This document shows positions 1 to 9,954 of a stretch of 64,000 bases of DNA, one piece after another. Below the pieces are notes generated by a model. The model was not told where the DNA came from, made no database searches, and saw only the letters and a list, made by a program, of their open reading frames with translations. The stretch is from NCBI GenBank assembly GCA_963575745.1, contig CAUYUJ010015519.1, forward strand, positions 238,653 through 302,652. The letters run 5' to 3'. Both the position numbers and the translations under genes were made by a program. Source of the stretch: Prorocentrum cordatum (Eukaryota > Sar > Dinophyceae > Prorocentrales > Prorocentraceae). Positions within the stretch are counted from its first letter, which is position 1; each line of letters opens with the position of its first letter.

Positions 1-511
1 GGATGGAGCGGGGGTAAAGATAGCGGTGAGAAATCCACACCCTCTTAGCCCAACGAGTGATGGAGGCCACCGCAGCGAGCCAGCACGGCTCCTGGTGGGC
101 CAAACACAACGCCGTCAATATGTGACCACGTGCTGACGGCTGCAGCACCGAAGCTGTCTGCCGTCTAAACTAGAGTTACTCATGGTCCGTGACCCCATGG
201 ACGTCCACCCTGCAAAGGTAAGACGCCATGGCCCGGGAAGCAACAACCGCCCGAGCAGTTGCGCCCGCCCACCGTGAGCCGCATGCGGGCCAGCTTGGAA
301 CAGAACCCTTTAAATCTAATATCCCTGGATTTCCCCTTCCCTGATCTACCGCGTCGGCGGGGCGGCTTGCTGGCGGCATCGTCGACACCGAAGTTGATAC
401 CGCCGGAAACCGAAGGGCCCGCGAAGCCTACGAGGCGGCCGCCCAGCTGCTGGCCTAGGAGGCGCGACGAACAAAGCAAATCAGGATGTGCAGGCAGTAG
501 GTAGGAAACTC
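1..511. other. no recognisable feature
   Basis: Open frames here (for example one of 136 codons on the minus strand at 180-590) lack known motifs and have no counterpart in the better LINE-A copies. The stretch could be the decayed 3' part of the LINE-A copy to its right, but I cannot align it. Confidence 0.3.
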
Positions 512-1096
512 TCAAATGTGAACATGCTGGGATAACCAAATCTTCCCGAGCAGGTATGTCTCCAGCGCAATCAATCGACACAACCTCCACATGTCATGTA
601 GAGCGAACTGCTGTCCTTCCATGTCATCCCCCATTCGTGCAATGGTAAGGTTAGATCGCGAATCATCTGAGCCAGCATGGAGGAAGAGGACGAGACAAGA
701 TAGCAGTTGTCTGCCCACACAAAGCGGTTGACAGAAAGCAATCGTTCGTTCTCTCCACAGACACCCTCCAGCATACCCCACTCCACGACTGTCCCAGTCA
801 CGAAATACTGGGTTTCACATGGCACATAAGATTAAGTTGAATATAAGAAGCCCAATCGGGGCCACCCGTCCTGATACTGACGTCCCAGTGAATTTCATGA
901 ATCGCAATTCCCTCCACCACCAGAGACCCCGTCGAGCAAGCAAATGGTGCAAGCAACGCATATTGAAGATAAGCAGGTAGATTGGCATGGCACATCGCCC
1001 TCTTAGCATTCTGCAGGCTGCAAGAAGGGCCGTTCGGTCCTTTCCCCAGACGTCACCATGATGCGCAAGAGCCTTGAGGGCCTCCACAATCTCCAC
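512..1096 (-). pseudogene. LINE-A copy 0: reverse transcriptase fragment
   Basis: A decayed piece of the LINE-A reverse transcriptase, in two frames. The frame at 815-1096 carries a WGKDRTALLAA stretch that aligns with WGKEENIVFASLD just before catalytic motif A of the best copy (17.8-20.6 kb). The frame at 571-825 carries NRFVWADNCYLV followed by MLAQMIRDLTLPLHEWG. These match motif C (FIWADNVLL) and the region after it in the best copy. Motif A itself is lost. The 5' side ends at about 1100, against the right half of a hairpin repeat, as in the other copies. The 3' part cannot be followed leftwards. It is clearly not functional. Confidence 0.7.
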
Positions 1097-1100
1097 CGCC

Positions 1101-1577
1101 TTTCGGCCCGCAAGGACCCTCTAGAGCTCTTGACACGCGAAGTAGTGCTCAGAATACGACGAGACAGCTTCTTCGCATATCATCTTAAAAAGTCGAAGAT
1201 ATATGTGTTCGATGTTATCTGAAGTTGGTTATGCCAAGTGTTTTGATAGCAGCTCAGAACCTGATAACTTGACAGGCCGACGCGCCGTAATCTACTATAC
1301 AAAAACAAGAAAAAGAGTTGTGTGGCTTGCTTCCTCCTGATTGTATTAAGTTCACGAAACCATTATCACCCAGGAAACTGCATCCCCACGGCCGACGGTC
1401 CCCCCTGACTTTCGAGAGCCGCGCTGCAGCTACGCGGGATGATCGACTGCAGAAAATACAAATCAGGGTTCCATAAGGAATGCTCGAGAGTCTCTCACAA
1501 TCTCCGACACCAAAAAAAACTGAGGTTCCCATATTGTCCGTCTGGATCCCCGAAGTTAGTCTAAACAAGAGAACCGA
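1101..1577 (+). repeat. right half of hairpin plus R1 dispersed repeat
   Basis: It starts with a degenerate right half of the hairpin (CTCTAGAGCTCTTGACACGC). It continues into R1: a 'gtgctcagaat' segment, a 'gccaagtgttttgatag' segment and a 'gacaggccgacgcgcc' segment. The same succession of blocks returns at about 6.45, 6.95, 16.7 and 22.0 kb. No coding capacity is apparent. Confidence 0.6.
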
Positions 1578-1971
1578 CTGGAAGCCGGCGGTGAACCGTC
1601 AACCAGGTTTTTGCGGGCTTAGCGGCGGTGTCCTCCAGCACATGCAAGCAGCGGTGCTCCCCGCGGCCACCAGGCGCAAGTGGCTCTACCGAGCGTGTGA
1701 GACGCTATCTATAATAAACGCAATCTGTGAGATTGCGTGGATAAGCTTCGAGGCGACAGTTAACTCACAGACCGTCACGGTTGATTCCCTATCGAGGCCA
1801 AACGCCTCCTCGGCAATCACGTGACACTGTATAGCATTTTGGTGTTCTACAAAAGCCACCAGCCACCAGCCACCCCCAGCCCCAATATCCGAAGTACCTC
1901 CGTCGAAGTAGCCTCTCAATCCTAAAACTTTCGAAGTAACCAGGTTAACGCCGGGGCCCTCGTAGAGCTCT
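1578..1971 (+). repeat. hairpin repeat split by an insertion, with 9-bp duplication
   Basis: The left half (1578-1609) ends in AACCAGGTT and the right half (1947-1971, CGCCGGGGCCCTCGTAGAGC) is preceded by a second AACCAGGTT. The two copies at 1601-1609 and 1938-1946 form a perfect 9-bp target-site duplication around a 328-bp insert. Joining the halves in the mind gives the same order as the uninterrupted copy at 16625-16680. Confidence 0.85.
1610..1937 (-). mobile_element. LINE-A copy 1: strongly 5'-truncated, RNase H end only
   Basis: This insert of 328 bp between two AACCAGGTT copies carries only the last part of the LINE-A protein (frame 1686-1919, minus). Visible are RGYFDGGTSDIGAGGGWW (first RNase H strand with the catalytic Asp, then the Gly-rich turn) and VTVCELTVASKLIHA (helix with the catalytic Glu). 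The frame stops shortly after that helix, as in the other copies. Severe 5' truncation with a target-site duplication is the usual outcome of target-primed reverse transcription. It is about 90 percent similar by eye to the matching part of the next copy (2058-2370), so the two are close relatives. Confidence 0.85.
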
Positions 1972-2026
1972 TGACACGCAAACGAGTGCCTACATTATGA
2001 GGCTTCCTCGAAACTCAGCTTGAAAA

Positions 2027-2057
2027 CTAGGAGCCGGCGAAAACCGTCAATCCGGTT
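2027..2057 (+). repeat. left half of hairpin, 3' junction of LINE-A copy 2
   Basis: A degenerate left half (GGAGCCGGCG, then AATCCGGTT at 2049-2057) directly abuts the LINE-A end TTTGCGGGCTT, exactly as in copy 1. The matching right half is at 6421-6450, about 4.4 kb away. Confidence 0.7.
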
Positions 2058-2133
2058 TTTGCGGGCTTTGCGGCGGGGCCCCCCAGCACATGCAAGCAGC
2101 GGTGCTCCCCGCGGCCACCAGGCGCAAGTGGCA

Positions 2134-2716
2134 CTACCGAGCGTGTGAGACGCTATCTATAATAGACGCAATCTGCGAGACTGCGTGGATAAGCTTCGAG
2201 GCGGCAGTTAACTCACAGACAGTCACGGTCGATACCCTACCGAGACTCAACGCCTCCTCGGCAATCACGTGACACTGTATTTCACTATGGTGTTCTACAA
2301 AAGCCTGCAGCCACCAGCCACCCCCAGCCCCGATGTCCGAAGTACCTCCGTCGAAGTATCCTCTCAATCAAAAAAATCGAAGTATATAATGGAGCCAAAA
2401 TACTCGTTTCTCTCTGATGTGTGTGGGCATGCTCTGCAGGCCCACGTAAGTTAATCTGCATATGTGTTACCCTCGCGATACAGGTGATTAATCGGGTCAG
2501 ACCCCGCACACGCAGTTCTCAAACAGGTGTTAGTTAGCTCATCGAGGGTGTTCTGCGCAGCCGCAAAGGTATTGTTATGGCCCATGTTAGTACACCTCCA
2601 ACGCCCTCTTTCCAATGGACAACACACAAGCTGTCACCCAGCATCTCGAACGGTATCTTGTCGGATTCATAGTCGAAGACAGATTCATTTTCAAAGTTGT
2701 GAGCAATCCGACGCAC
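2134..2716 (-). pseudogene. LINE-A copy 2: permuted RNase H, frameshifted
   Basis: Three frames together read, in order, FEMLGDSLCVVHW (strand 4 with catalytic Asp), a trace of the linker (ITCIARV, compare LTHIARV at 30.4 kb), RGYFDGGTSDIGAGGGWW (strand 1 with catalytic Asp), and VCELTAASKLIHAV (helix A with catalytic Glu). The C-terminal half of the fold therefore precedes the N-terminal half, as in copy 3. The Asn/Asp motif of the last helix is lost at a frame break near 2510. Confidence 0.6.
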
Positions 2717-2745
2717 AATATTATCATCATTGGTTTCTTCTCTTC

Positions 2746-3159
2746 CTACTCCGAACGTGCAACAGTCACTCTAGGTTTGGCTAGATAGTCCAAGATGGCA
2801 GAGAGACGAAACCTTCTGAGTAACTGCTCAATGAACTCTGACCAATCTACTCTACCGAACTGTATTGTTTCCCACCACTTCGTGCTGCCATTTTGATCCG
2901 CAATGAAGACATCTTCCCATTTTCTCCAGCCGACATAAATACCTCCACCACGCCAGCCGAGAAGGGCAGCTTGGGCATCTCTCGAACGGGAGGCAAACGC
3001 ACGACGATGAGCTGACCAATCACCCGAGGCATGCATCATGCCCAACCGCGCCTGAGAATAGGCGTTGAGTTTGAAGACACTCACATGTGCGCCAGGGGGT
3101 CGTGCATCAGTGGCGAGGCACGGGGTCGTTTGCCCCCATGTGGAGCAGCAGACGGGCAA
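2746..3159 (-). pseudogene. LINE-A copy 2: linker between RT and RNase H
   Basis: A 137-codon frame with KLNAYSQARLGMMHASGDW aligns with NGYLQARLSMLHGGGEW at the start of the second LINE-A reading frame of copy 3. Further matches follow, including WSEFIEQLLRRFRLSAILDY against WVKFAREVFALLQFPGVSDF. I know of no function for this segment. Its conservation between two diverged copies says it is part of the element's protein. Confidence 0.65.
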
Positions 3160-3669
3160 TTAGCGATAACGATGGGGTCGTCATTCACGGCGGCAACACA
3201 ACGTCTCTATTGGCTGCCTCGCGGAGAGGTGTCCTCATCCCGAACTCTCTTGTCGCAAGGGCGCGGGGGTTGCCTGACACGCTTAGCGAGCTCCTCCTGG
3301 CTCGCAGCGAGGGTCGGGCCAATGCTTTATTTCTCCCCCCTGGCGGCAAGACGAGCATCCACAATCTGTTTACCACGATTATTGACCACGGGCGCCGGGT
3401 CGCTCTCACCGTTGTCTGGGGGGGCTGTGGCCGCAGGACTAGAAGCACCCTGAGATTCGCAATGCAAACTCCGTTGCTCCAGGAATCTGGCGCACTCAAA
3501 CAGATGCGCCATTTGCAGTGGATCACTGACACCACGGCGATCAGTGCTCAGGGGAACTCTTATCTTGAGCGCAGACGACACACGACCAGAGAGATCAACC
3601 GAAGACAAGCCGCTGGACATCACGGCAGAAGAACGTTCACAATCTTGCTTGTTCGGCGTCAATCTCACG

Positions 3670-4390
3670 CGCTACCAAACATAGCCGCGTCACCCTGGGA
3701 CTCTGGCAAACCGATCTGAGGCGAAGCGCAGGTGGGAACACGAGTGCGTGCATGTTGTTCACTGTGTGTGTGCAGCGTAGCTGTCAGAATATATCTGGGC
3801 AACAAAGCAGGAGAATACATGCAATGTCTGCTCCACGTCGAACGGTCGCGGCTACCAAACATAGCGGCTTCAACCTGAGGCTCTGGCAACAAAGAAAGAA
3901 TATGTGAATGATACTCACTGTGTGTGCAGCGTAGCTGTCGGAATATCGCTGGGCAAAGAATCAGAAGAACGTTGACAATCTACATGAGGTTCAGGCAACA
4001 GATAATTAGCATGTGTATGATCCTCGCTATGAGTATGCAGCGTAGCTGTCTGAATACAGCTGTGCAAAGAATCAAAAGAACGTTGACAGTCCACTTGAGG
4101 CTCTGGCAACAAAGAATGAGCGTGTGCATGATCCTGACTATGTGTGTGCAGCGTAGCTGTTGGGATATAGCTGGGCCAAGAATGTGAAGAACGCCGGCAA
4201 TCCCTATGTTGTTTGTTCAGCGTCGATCGAGCGCGGCTACCAAACATAGCCGCGTCTTCCTGTGTCTCTGGCAACGGCGACTGTGTGTGCATGTACTCTG
4301 TCAGTGCGCAGCGTCGCTGGCGGAATATATCTGGGCAACATGACGGAAGAACGCTGGTTGACATGTTCTGGTTTACTCAGCGTAGCAGTC
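3670..4390. repeat. tandem repeat of about 111-160 bp, five units
   Basis: A GCAGCGTAGCTGT core recurs near 3773, 3929, 4039, 4149 and 4308. The spacings are about 156, 110, 110 and 159 bp. The middle units have a period of 111 bp, a multiple of three, so the minus strand keeps an open frame of 37-residue repeats (for example TATLHTHSEDH). The longer units contain an extra 'ctaccaaacatagccgcgtc' segment. It interrupts LINE-A copy 2. I do not take the open frame as a gene. Confidence 0.7.
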
Positions 4391-4413
4391 TTAATTGGAG
4401 AAATGATAGGAAG

Positions 4414-4467
4414 AAGAAGAAGAAGAAAAAGTAAAAAAAGAGAGAGAGAGAGAGAGAGAGGGGGGAG

Positions 4468-4555
<88 letters not shown>
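4414..4555 (+). repeat. purine tract ending in 88-nt poly(A)
   Basis: GAA and GA repeats run into an uninterrupted run of 88 A (4468-4555). On the minus strand, LINE-A coding sequence (KKWLWAKDVA) runs directly into it. The run could be the tail of a plus-strand retrocopy ending here or an expanded microsatellite. No coding part of a retrocopy is recognisable to its left. Confidence 0.8.
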
Positions 4556-4556
<1 letters not shown>

Positions 4557-4560
4557 CAGG

Positions 4561-6233
4561 CGACATCTTTCGCCCACAACCACTTTTTGTGTATGAAGAG
4601 CTCAGCTGCCGAGGTAAGACCATGAAGGACCGTCCAGTCTCCTGTCGCCCCCTTCCCCCGCCCTCCAATGCTTGCCAGAAGCTTACCTTCCCGAGAGAAT
4701 ATCTTCTGAGCTGTGATGCTGTCAATCGCCACGCCCTCAACTACAAAGAGCATCTTACTATGGATACGGAGTCGGAAAAGCTGGAATCACCTTTCAATCG
4801 GAATTGGATGGCATCTATAATATTCAATGTCAGAAAAAAACGCCCCGCGAGCACGATCCAAGTTGAATTGCAAGTCACTATGCTGTGTCCAATATCTGTC
4901 CAATCGATTGCCCAAAATGTCCAGGGTGCTGACACATTCAAATATGTACGCGCGGGTCCGTGTAGATGTCACAACATCAAGAACTAGATCATTCGAGCCG
5001 TCGACGCCAAAGGGAATGAGCTTGAGAGAGGATGGTTTCCAATTGAGGCCGGCCTGGAGAAGGGGGGCAGTGAGCTCGTATATCATGGTTTTGAGCTGCC
5101 GGTTGTCTGCCCAGAGGGCATGGGAAATAATAGATCTAGTGGGCATGGGCACGGGGGACTCTACAATGCATCCCAGATCACGCCCAGCCCAAGCGCCGAC
5201 CATATCATTCCACAGGGCTACACTCACAATTTTGAATATGAACGGTCCATCAACTCCGCCCGCTCTGATACTCCGATCCCAGCCGATCCAGTCCAAATTC
5301 TGGGCCCCTTTCGAAGGTGGTCTTACAAGTATTTTCGGCCATGGGACCTAGAAGGGCATATATCAAAGCGGGGTCAAATCCAAGCTTCTCCATGCTTTGC
5401 AAGGCTGGCTTAAAAGTAACATGGTCGAATGCCTGTAGGACATCGAGGCTGGCAAGATAGAGCCTTTCCTCTTCTCCCCATTGGGCAGCGCGTTGACAAA
5501 GATGCTTGGTAAACGACGTGGCCTGCGAAACTTTCCTGAATTGTACAAACCCATACATGTTGAGGGAACGTTTGATCTTCTCAAAGTGTTGTTCCCCTTT
5601 AAGGACTAAGACGTGGTTGTACCATTTCTGGGCCAGGCTCAAAAGGCAGATCGCCCGAGTCTCAGAGAGCTCCTGGACGGACGGCGCCTTCGGGATGAGC
5701 GTTACTAGGAATCTCTTCCAATCTGAGGGGCCCTGTTGACGACGACTGGCGATCTGATTGAAATGGTGTCGGATTATCTTGAGGCTGGCAAAGGGAATGA
5801 GCAGCAACATCTCCCGCGACACTTGGTCGGGCCCTGCTGCCCCGCTCTTGAGGCGAGCATGTGCCTGCAGAATATCGTGCATGGCGATGCTCACGCACTG
5901 AGTCGGGCTGAGCTTCGATGCCAAACCTTCCGGTATAGACTGCACCTCCCTCCTAGCCCCGTAGTCCTCCACCCAGTCTTTCAAATACCTCCCAATTTCC
6001 ACCTGCGTGGCCTCAACATCATAGGTAAGTTCCCACTCCCCCGTCGTCTTTTTGACCTTAAGTGCCCGTGCTTGTGCACGTAGTTTGCGTTGTTCAACGT
6101 TGTGCTTGTATTCGAGCATGTCCGCATCATACTGTTTCCGTAACGGTTTGATCAATCTCCGAAGACTCCTCACTTCATTCTGGCATCTTCCCTGGGCCAA
6201 AGAGCACGTGGTAACAGCCGTTCGAGCGTCCAA
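4561..6233 (-). pseudogene. LINE-A copy 2: reverse transcriptase, frameshifted
   Basis: The frame at 6233-5250 (327 residues) carries a basic N-terminal linker, motif 1 (GAAGPDQVSREML), motif 2 (DWKRFLVTLIPK), a SETRAICLLSLAQKWY segment and motif A (YLASLDVLQAFDHV). After a frameshift near 5270 the frame 5296-4787 carries motif C as ALWADN, followed by TMIYELTAPLLQAGLNWKPS. A third frame (4753-4561) carries LFVVEGVAIDS and KKWLWAKDVA, matching FFGLEGATVDS and RQWRWAKDIA of copy 3. The domain is that of a LINE-type reverse transcriptase, which would copy the element's RNA at a nicked target. Asn in place of the second motif C Asp is shared with the other copies. Confidence 0.8.
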
Positions 6234-6420
6234 AGACGCGCTGGCCTCGGGGGCGCACGAGGAGCGGCCACCTGGCGGCTAGGGATACTTGCCGCCGTAT
6301 CTGTGATGATCTGGCTAAGTGTGCCCCTGGCCTGTCTCTCCTGCTCCTCCACGATCAAAGCTGGCTGCAGCTGCCGCGAGGTCAACGGGTTCCCATCGAT
6401 GCAGAGCTGCACGCTTCCTG

Positions 6421-6840
6421 TTCGCCGGGACCCTCGCTGCGCTTTGGAATCGCGAAATAGTGCTCAGATTCCGACGAGAAAGCTCAAGTAAATATTAGCT
6501 TTTTAAATAGAAACAAGATTCTCTCAATATAGCACGAAGTTATTCCGCCAAAGCTTTTCTAGTACATTACAGCTACAGACCTCAGAACTCAACAGGCCGA
6601 CGCGCCATAACCTACTACACGCGCAGAGAATACAGAAGCTGTGTAGCTCACCTCCAGCTTTTGTAAAATGCACGAGACCATTGTCATTTCGAAAAATGCA
6701 TCTTGACGACTGACGGTTCCTCCACGTTGTTTCACATTAATATTGCAGCTACGGACCTGAGGATTTGACAGGCAAACCGGCACAGCCCACTTCGCGCCAC
6801 AAAAGTAGTCAACCTTGGTTAACGCTGGGAACTCGTAGAG
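6421..6840 (+). repeat. hairpin right half and R1 copy
   Basis: TTCGCCGGGACCCTCGCTGC followed by 'gaatcgcgaaatagtgctcag' matches, base for base over most positions, the segment after the hairpin at 6862-6916. It therefore marks the far side of the LINE-A copy 2 insertion. R1 blocks ('caggccgacgcgccataacc', 'cgcacggttcctccacg'-like) follow, and a second hairpin right half (GGTTAACGCTGGGAACTCG) lies at 6818-6836. Confidence 0.6.
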
Positions 6841-6861
6841 CTTCCTTGCCATATACACGAA

Positions 6862-6916
6862 CTGGGGTCCGGCGGTAAGCCGTCATCCAGGTTACCGCCG
6901 GAGCCCTCGTAGAGCT
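6862..6916 (+). repeat. hairpin repeat, uninterrupted
   Basis: CCGGCGGTAAGCC and GGTTACCGCCGG form the arms, with GTCATCCA between them, followed by the constant flank CCTCGTAGAGCT. R1 continues to about 7410. Confidence 0.8.
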
Positions 6917-7426
6917 GCGGAATCACGAAATAGTGCTCAGATTCGAGAAAGCTCTAATAAATATCAGCTTAAAGAACATGCGAAATCTCAGTATAATACG
7001 AAGTTATTCCGCCAAGCTTCTGATACTATTACAACTACAGACCTGAGAATTAAAAGGGCGGACGCGCCATGCCCTACAAGAAGTGCAGGAAATACTGGAG
7101 CTCTGCAGCTTGCGTCCAGCTTTTGCGACATGCACGAGACCATTATCATTTCGAAAAATGCATCCCGACGGCCGACGGTTCCCCCACGTTTTTGACAGAA
7201 ATATTGACCTGGGGATTTGACAGGCAAACGCGGCACAACCCACTCCACGATACAAGAATAATGGTTCTCAACACGAACTCTCAGAACAATCTTCGAAAAA
7301 CCGACCCCAGGTCACCACATTGCCCGCCCGGGCCGGGTCAGCCAACTAGCTCCACCCCGCGCCCGCAGTCCTCTAGCTCATCGATGCCGAGGAGCTCTAC
7401 GAGGCATGGGACGCGGGCGCGGCAAT
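6917..7426 (+). repeat. R1 dispersed repeat
   Basis: The full R1 succession is present. It runs from 'aatagtgctcagattcgag', through 'attaaaagggcggacgcgccatgccctac' blocks, to the final 'ctagctcatcgatgccgagg' and 'agctctacgaggca' at 7375-7406. The open frame that starts at 7069 runs from this repeat into the purine tract and is not taken as a gene. Confidence 0.55.
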
Positions 7427-7875
7427 TTCGCATTTCGCGCGCGCGAGAGCGCGGTTTCACAGAGGGGGGGCGCGGAGGAGAAGAAGGAGCGAGGAGGAGA
7501 AGAAGGTGGAGGAGGCTGAGGAAGAGGAGGAGGAGAAGAAGGAGCAGGAGGAGGAGAAGGAAGGGGGCGGAAGAGGAGGACGACGAGCAGGACGGGGAAG
7601 GGTGGAGGGGGAGAAAGGGCAACGATGATGATGATGAGGCGGAGGGCGAGCAGGAGGAAGAGAAGGAAGAGGAGGAGAAAGAGGAGAAGAAGCAGATGGA
7701 GGAGGAAGAGGAAGAGGAGGAGAGGCGGACAAAGAAAGGCGGAGGAGGAGAAGGGAAGGCGAACGCGGAGGAGGAGGAGGAGGAGGAGGAGGAGAACGAA
7801 GAGGGCTAGGAAGAGGAGAAGCAAAAGGAGAAGGAAGAGAGAGGGGGAGCAGGAGAAGAAGGAGCAGGCTACAGC
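7427..7875 (+). repeat. GC-rich palindrome and purine (GGA/GAA) tract
   Basis: A GCGGCAATTTCGCATTTCGCGCG palindrome-like segment is followed by about 400 bp that is almost only G and A, with GGAG/GAAG units. The same pair (palindrome, then purine tract) is seen at 8555-8830 and, shorter, near 20.7 and 22.5 kb. This suggests that the tract is an expanded tail of one repeat family. Long Glu/Arg-rich open frames across it are products of composition. Confidence 0.75.
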
Positions 7876-8473
7876 TCAAATTGAATACTGAAACGTATAT
7901 TAGCTCACCACATATTCCAGAGTGCTCAGTTGTACCTTTCGTAGCAGACCAAATTCAAACGTCTCGATGCTATAGGCGACTGTCTGGTGATTTGCTGTTG
8001 AGCGGCGCGCTTCCGAGCCCCCCAGCTTGCCTATAATAAAGCACGGGAATCCACCACCGTCTCATTTTTTCAAACAAAAATGCAGATAATCATTTGAATG
8101 CAGCTTTCGTGGCAGACCGATCCATGGCGTCTAGACTGTAGACTGATGATTCGTAGCATTCCCTGTCAATTGGCGTGCATATCAGTTCCTGACCAAGCCT
8201 AGATCTCGAATTCAATTCAGGAAGCGCACATCATCTCTGGTGAAACATTTACAGTACGAATAGTTTTCCAGTCGCAGCTGGTTGCAGTCTTCAAGCGATT
8301 GCTGTGCCGAACAGACCTGTAGCTCATACCTCGTAGAGCTTTTCGGCGTCGATGGGCCAAGGAATTCCAGCGCGGGGCGCAGCTAGTTGGGCAACCCGGA
8401 CCGGACGGACAACGTGGCAACCTGGGGCCGGTTTACCTCGTGGAGCTTTTTTGGCTTCGATGAGCCAGAGGAA
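7876..8473. other. no gene seen; degenerate repeats
   Basis: The text 'gcagaccgatccatggcgtctagac' resembles the 170-bp monomers. At 8330-8470 two pieces of the R1 end ('ctcgtagagcttttcggcgtcgatggg') appear in inverted orientation. Nothing else is recognised. Confidence 0.35.
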
Positions 8474-8530
8474 CTGGGGGCCGGCGGTAAACCGTCAACC
8501 TTGGCGACCGCCGGGAACTCGTGGAGCTTC
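8474..8530 (+). repeat. hairpin repeat, uninterrupted
   Basis: GGGCCGGCGGTAAACCGTCAA is followed by CCTTGG and CGACCGCCGGGAACTCG. One arm base differs from the consensus. Confidence 0.8.
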
Positions 8531-8554
8531 CATGCCATCTTCATGAATGGGATG

Positions 8555-8830
8555 GGGGCGCGGCAATCTCGCACTCGCGCGCGCGAGGGTGCGGTTTCAT
8601 GGAGGACGACGCGGAGGAGAAAAAGGAGCGAGGAGGAGAAGGGGTGGAAAAGGCTGACAGAGGGGAGGAGGAGGAGGAGAAGCAGGAGGAAGAGGAAGGG
8701 GAGGAAGAAGAGAAAATGACGAGCAGAAGGGGGAAGGGTGGAGGCGGAGAAGGAGGACGACGATGACGAGGAGGAGGAGGAGGATGAGGAGGAAGAGGAG
8801 GAGGAGGAGGAGAAAGAGGAATGAAGCAGA
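8555..8830 (+). repeat. GC-rich palindrome and purine tract
   Basis: A GCGGCAATCTCGCACTCGCG palindrome is followed by a GGA-rich tract with GAC interruptions. It has the same architecture as 7427-7875. Confidence 0.7.
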
Positions 8831-8979
8831 TGGAGGAGGAAGGACGGGGCGGCAGAAGAAGGACGGAGAGGTGGTGGAGCAGGAGAGACAGACCTTTTGC
8901 TTCGAGAAGTGCTCCTCAGCTTGTTAGCCAGCCTACAGCTCGCATGGAGTTGGAAAGAAAAAAAACATCATCTCTCGAA

Positions 8980-9540
8980 AATTACCAGAGTACGAAGAGC
9001 AAATGTTTAGGTTTCAGCTCTGGTAGATTCAACAGGCCGCCGCGCTATAACCTATTACACGTGCAGAAAACACTGGAGTTGTGTAGCTCGATTACCGCTA
9101 TCGTCAAATGCACGAGATCATTATTATTTTCCGGAATGCACTTTCACGGCCGACGGTTCATCCACGTTTTTTGACAATAATACTGCAGCTACGGGCCCGA
9201 GGAATTGACAGGCGAACGCGGCACAACCCACTCTACGTTACAAAAATAATGATTCCCGAAACGAGTGTTCAAATGTCTCACAGTCTTCAAAAAACCGACC
9301 CCAGGTTGTCACGTTGCCCGCCCGGGCCGGGTCGGCCAACTAGCTCCACCCCGCGCCGGAATTCCTCTGGCTCATCGATGCCGCACGGCTCTACGAGGCA
9401 TTACTCTTCTAGCTTCGCCGCTAACGCTCTTAGGGAAGCTCTACGAGTCACACTCTAGGGCAGCTCTACGAATCATACCTCGTAGAAATCTTCGTCAACG
9501 ATGAGCTCGAGGAATTCCGGCGCGGGGTGGAGCTAGATGG
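8980..9540 (+). repeat. R1 dispersed repeat
   Basis: R1 blocks 'caacaggccgccgcgctataacc', 'cacgagatcattattatt', 'cgcacaacccactctacg' and 'aaaaccgaccccaggttg' appear in order, ending in 'ctggctcatcgatgccgc' at about 9390. An inverted end piece follows at 9470-9540. Confidence 0.55.
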
Positions 9541-9830
9541 TAGACCCGACAGAAGAGAAGATGCGACAACTGTTGGTCGATTGCGCTAAGATTTGAAAGA
9601 TGTTTGACCATTGATCGGGAGAAACAAGTTTTTTACGTCCAGCATTAGTGTCTAAACTTTATTATCAGAGAGAATCAGCTCTCTAGAGAGAGTTTACTAC
9701 CCAAAAATTTTCGGAAACCGACATCAGGTTAACACCGAAAAATGCTAATTTGACGTTTTTCTAGCTAGAAATGTTCCGAGAAGCTATCTGCTTCGTTTAT
9801 GAGACCCTTGTGAGAGCACTGAGCTTATAA
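9541..9830 (-). repeat. R1 dispersed repeat, inverted
   Basis: The reverse complement contains 'gaagctatctcggaacatttc', 'gtgttaacctgatgtcgg' and 'gctggacgtaaaaaac', which align with the R1 copy at 15250-15440. The orientation is opposite to the neighbouring R1 copies. Confidence 0.55.
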
Positions 9831-9954
9831 TAGTACATCATGTCTTAAGATAAGAACAGATCGATACATTTGGTGCATGGCGAGTTGGCACATCCGACTT
9901 AGACACAATGTGGTAACTTAGACATTCGTTTGCTAAGAATTGAAAGATGACAAT

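Larger units (their letters stand above)
2058..6417 (-). mobile_element. LINE-A copy 2: near complete but decayed and interrupted
   Basis: Read on the minus strand, this copy has the LINE-A order: N-terminal linker and reverse transcriptase (6233 to about 4787), end of the reverse transcriptase domain (4753-4561), post-RT linker (about 3668-2746), and the permuted RNase H (2716-2134). The 3' end meets a hairpin left half at 2057 and the 5' end a hairpin right half at 6421. Frameshifts occur near 5270 and within the RNase H part. About 900 bp of tandem repeat and poly(A) (3670-4555) interrupt the region after the RT. It is not functional. Unlike copy 3 it keeps about 100 residues upstream of RT motif 1, so copy 3 may be shorter at its 5' side. 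Confidence 0.75.

Noticed and set aside
7069-7891. Plus-strand frames with long Glu/Arg tails
   Set aside because: They start in the R1 repeat and run through a purine tract.
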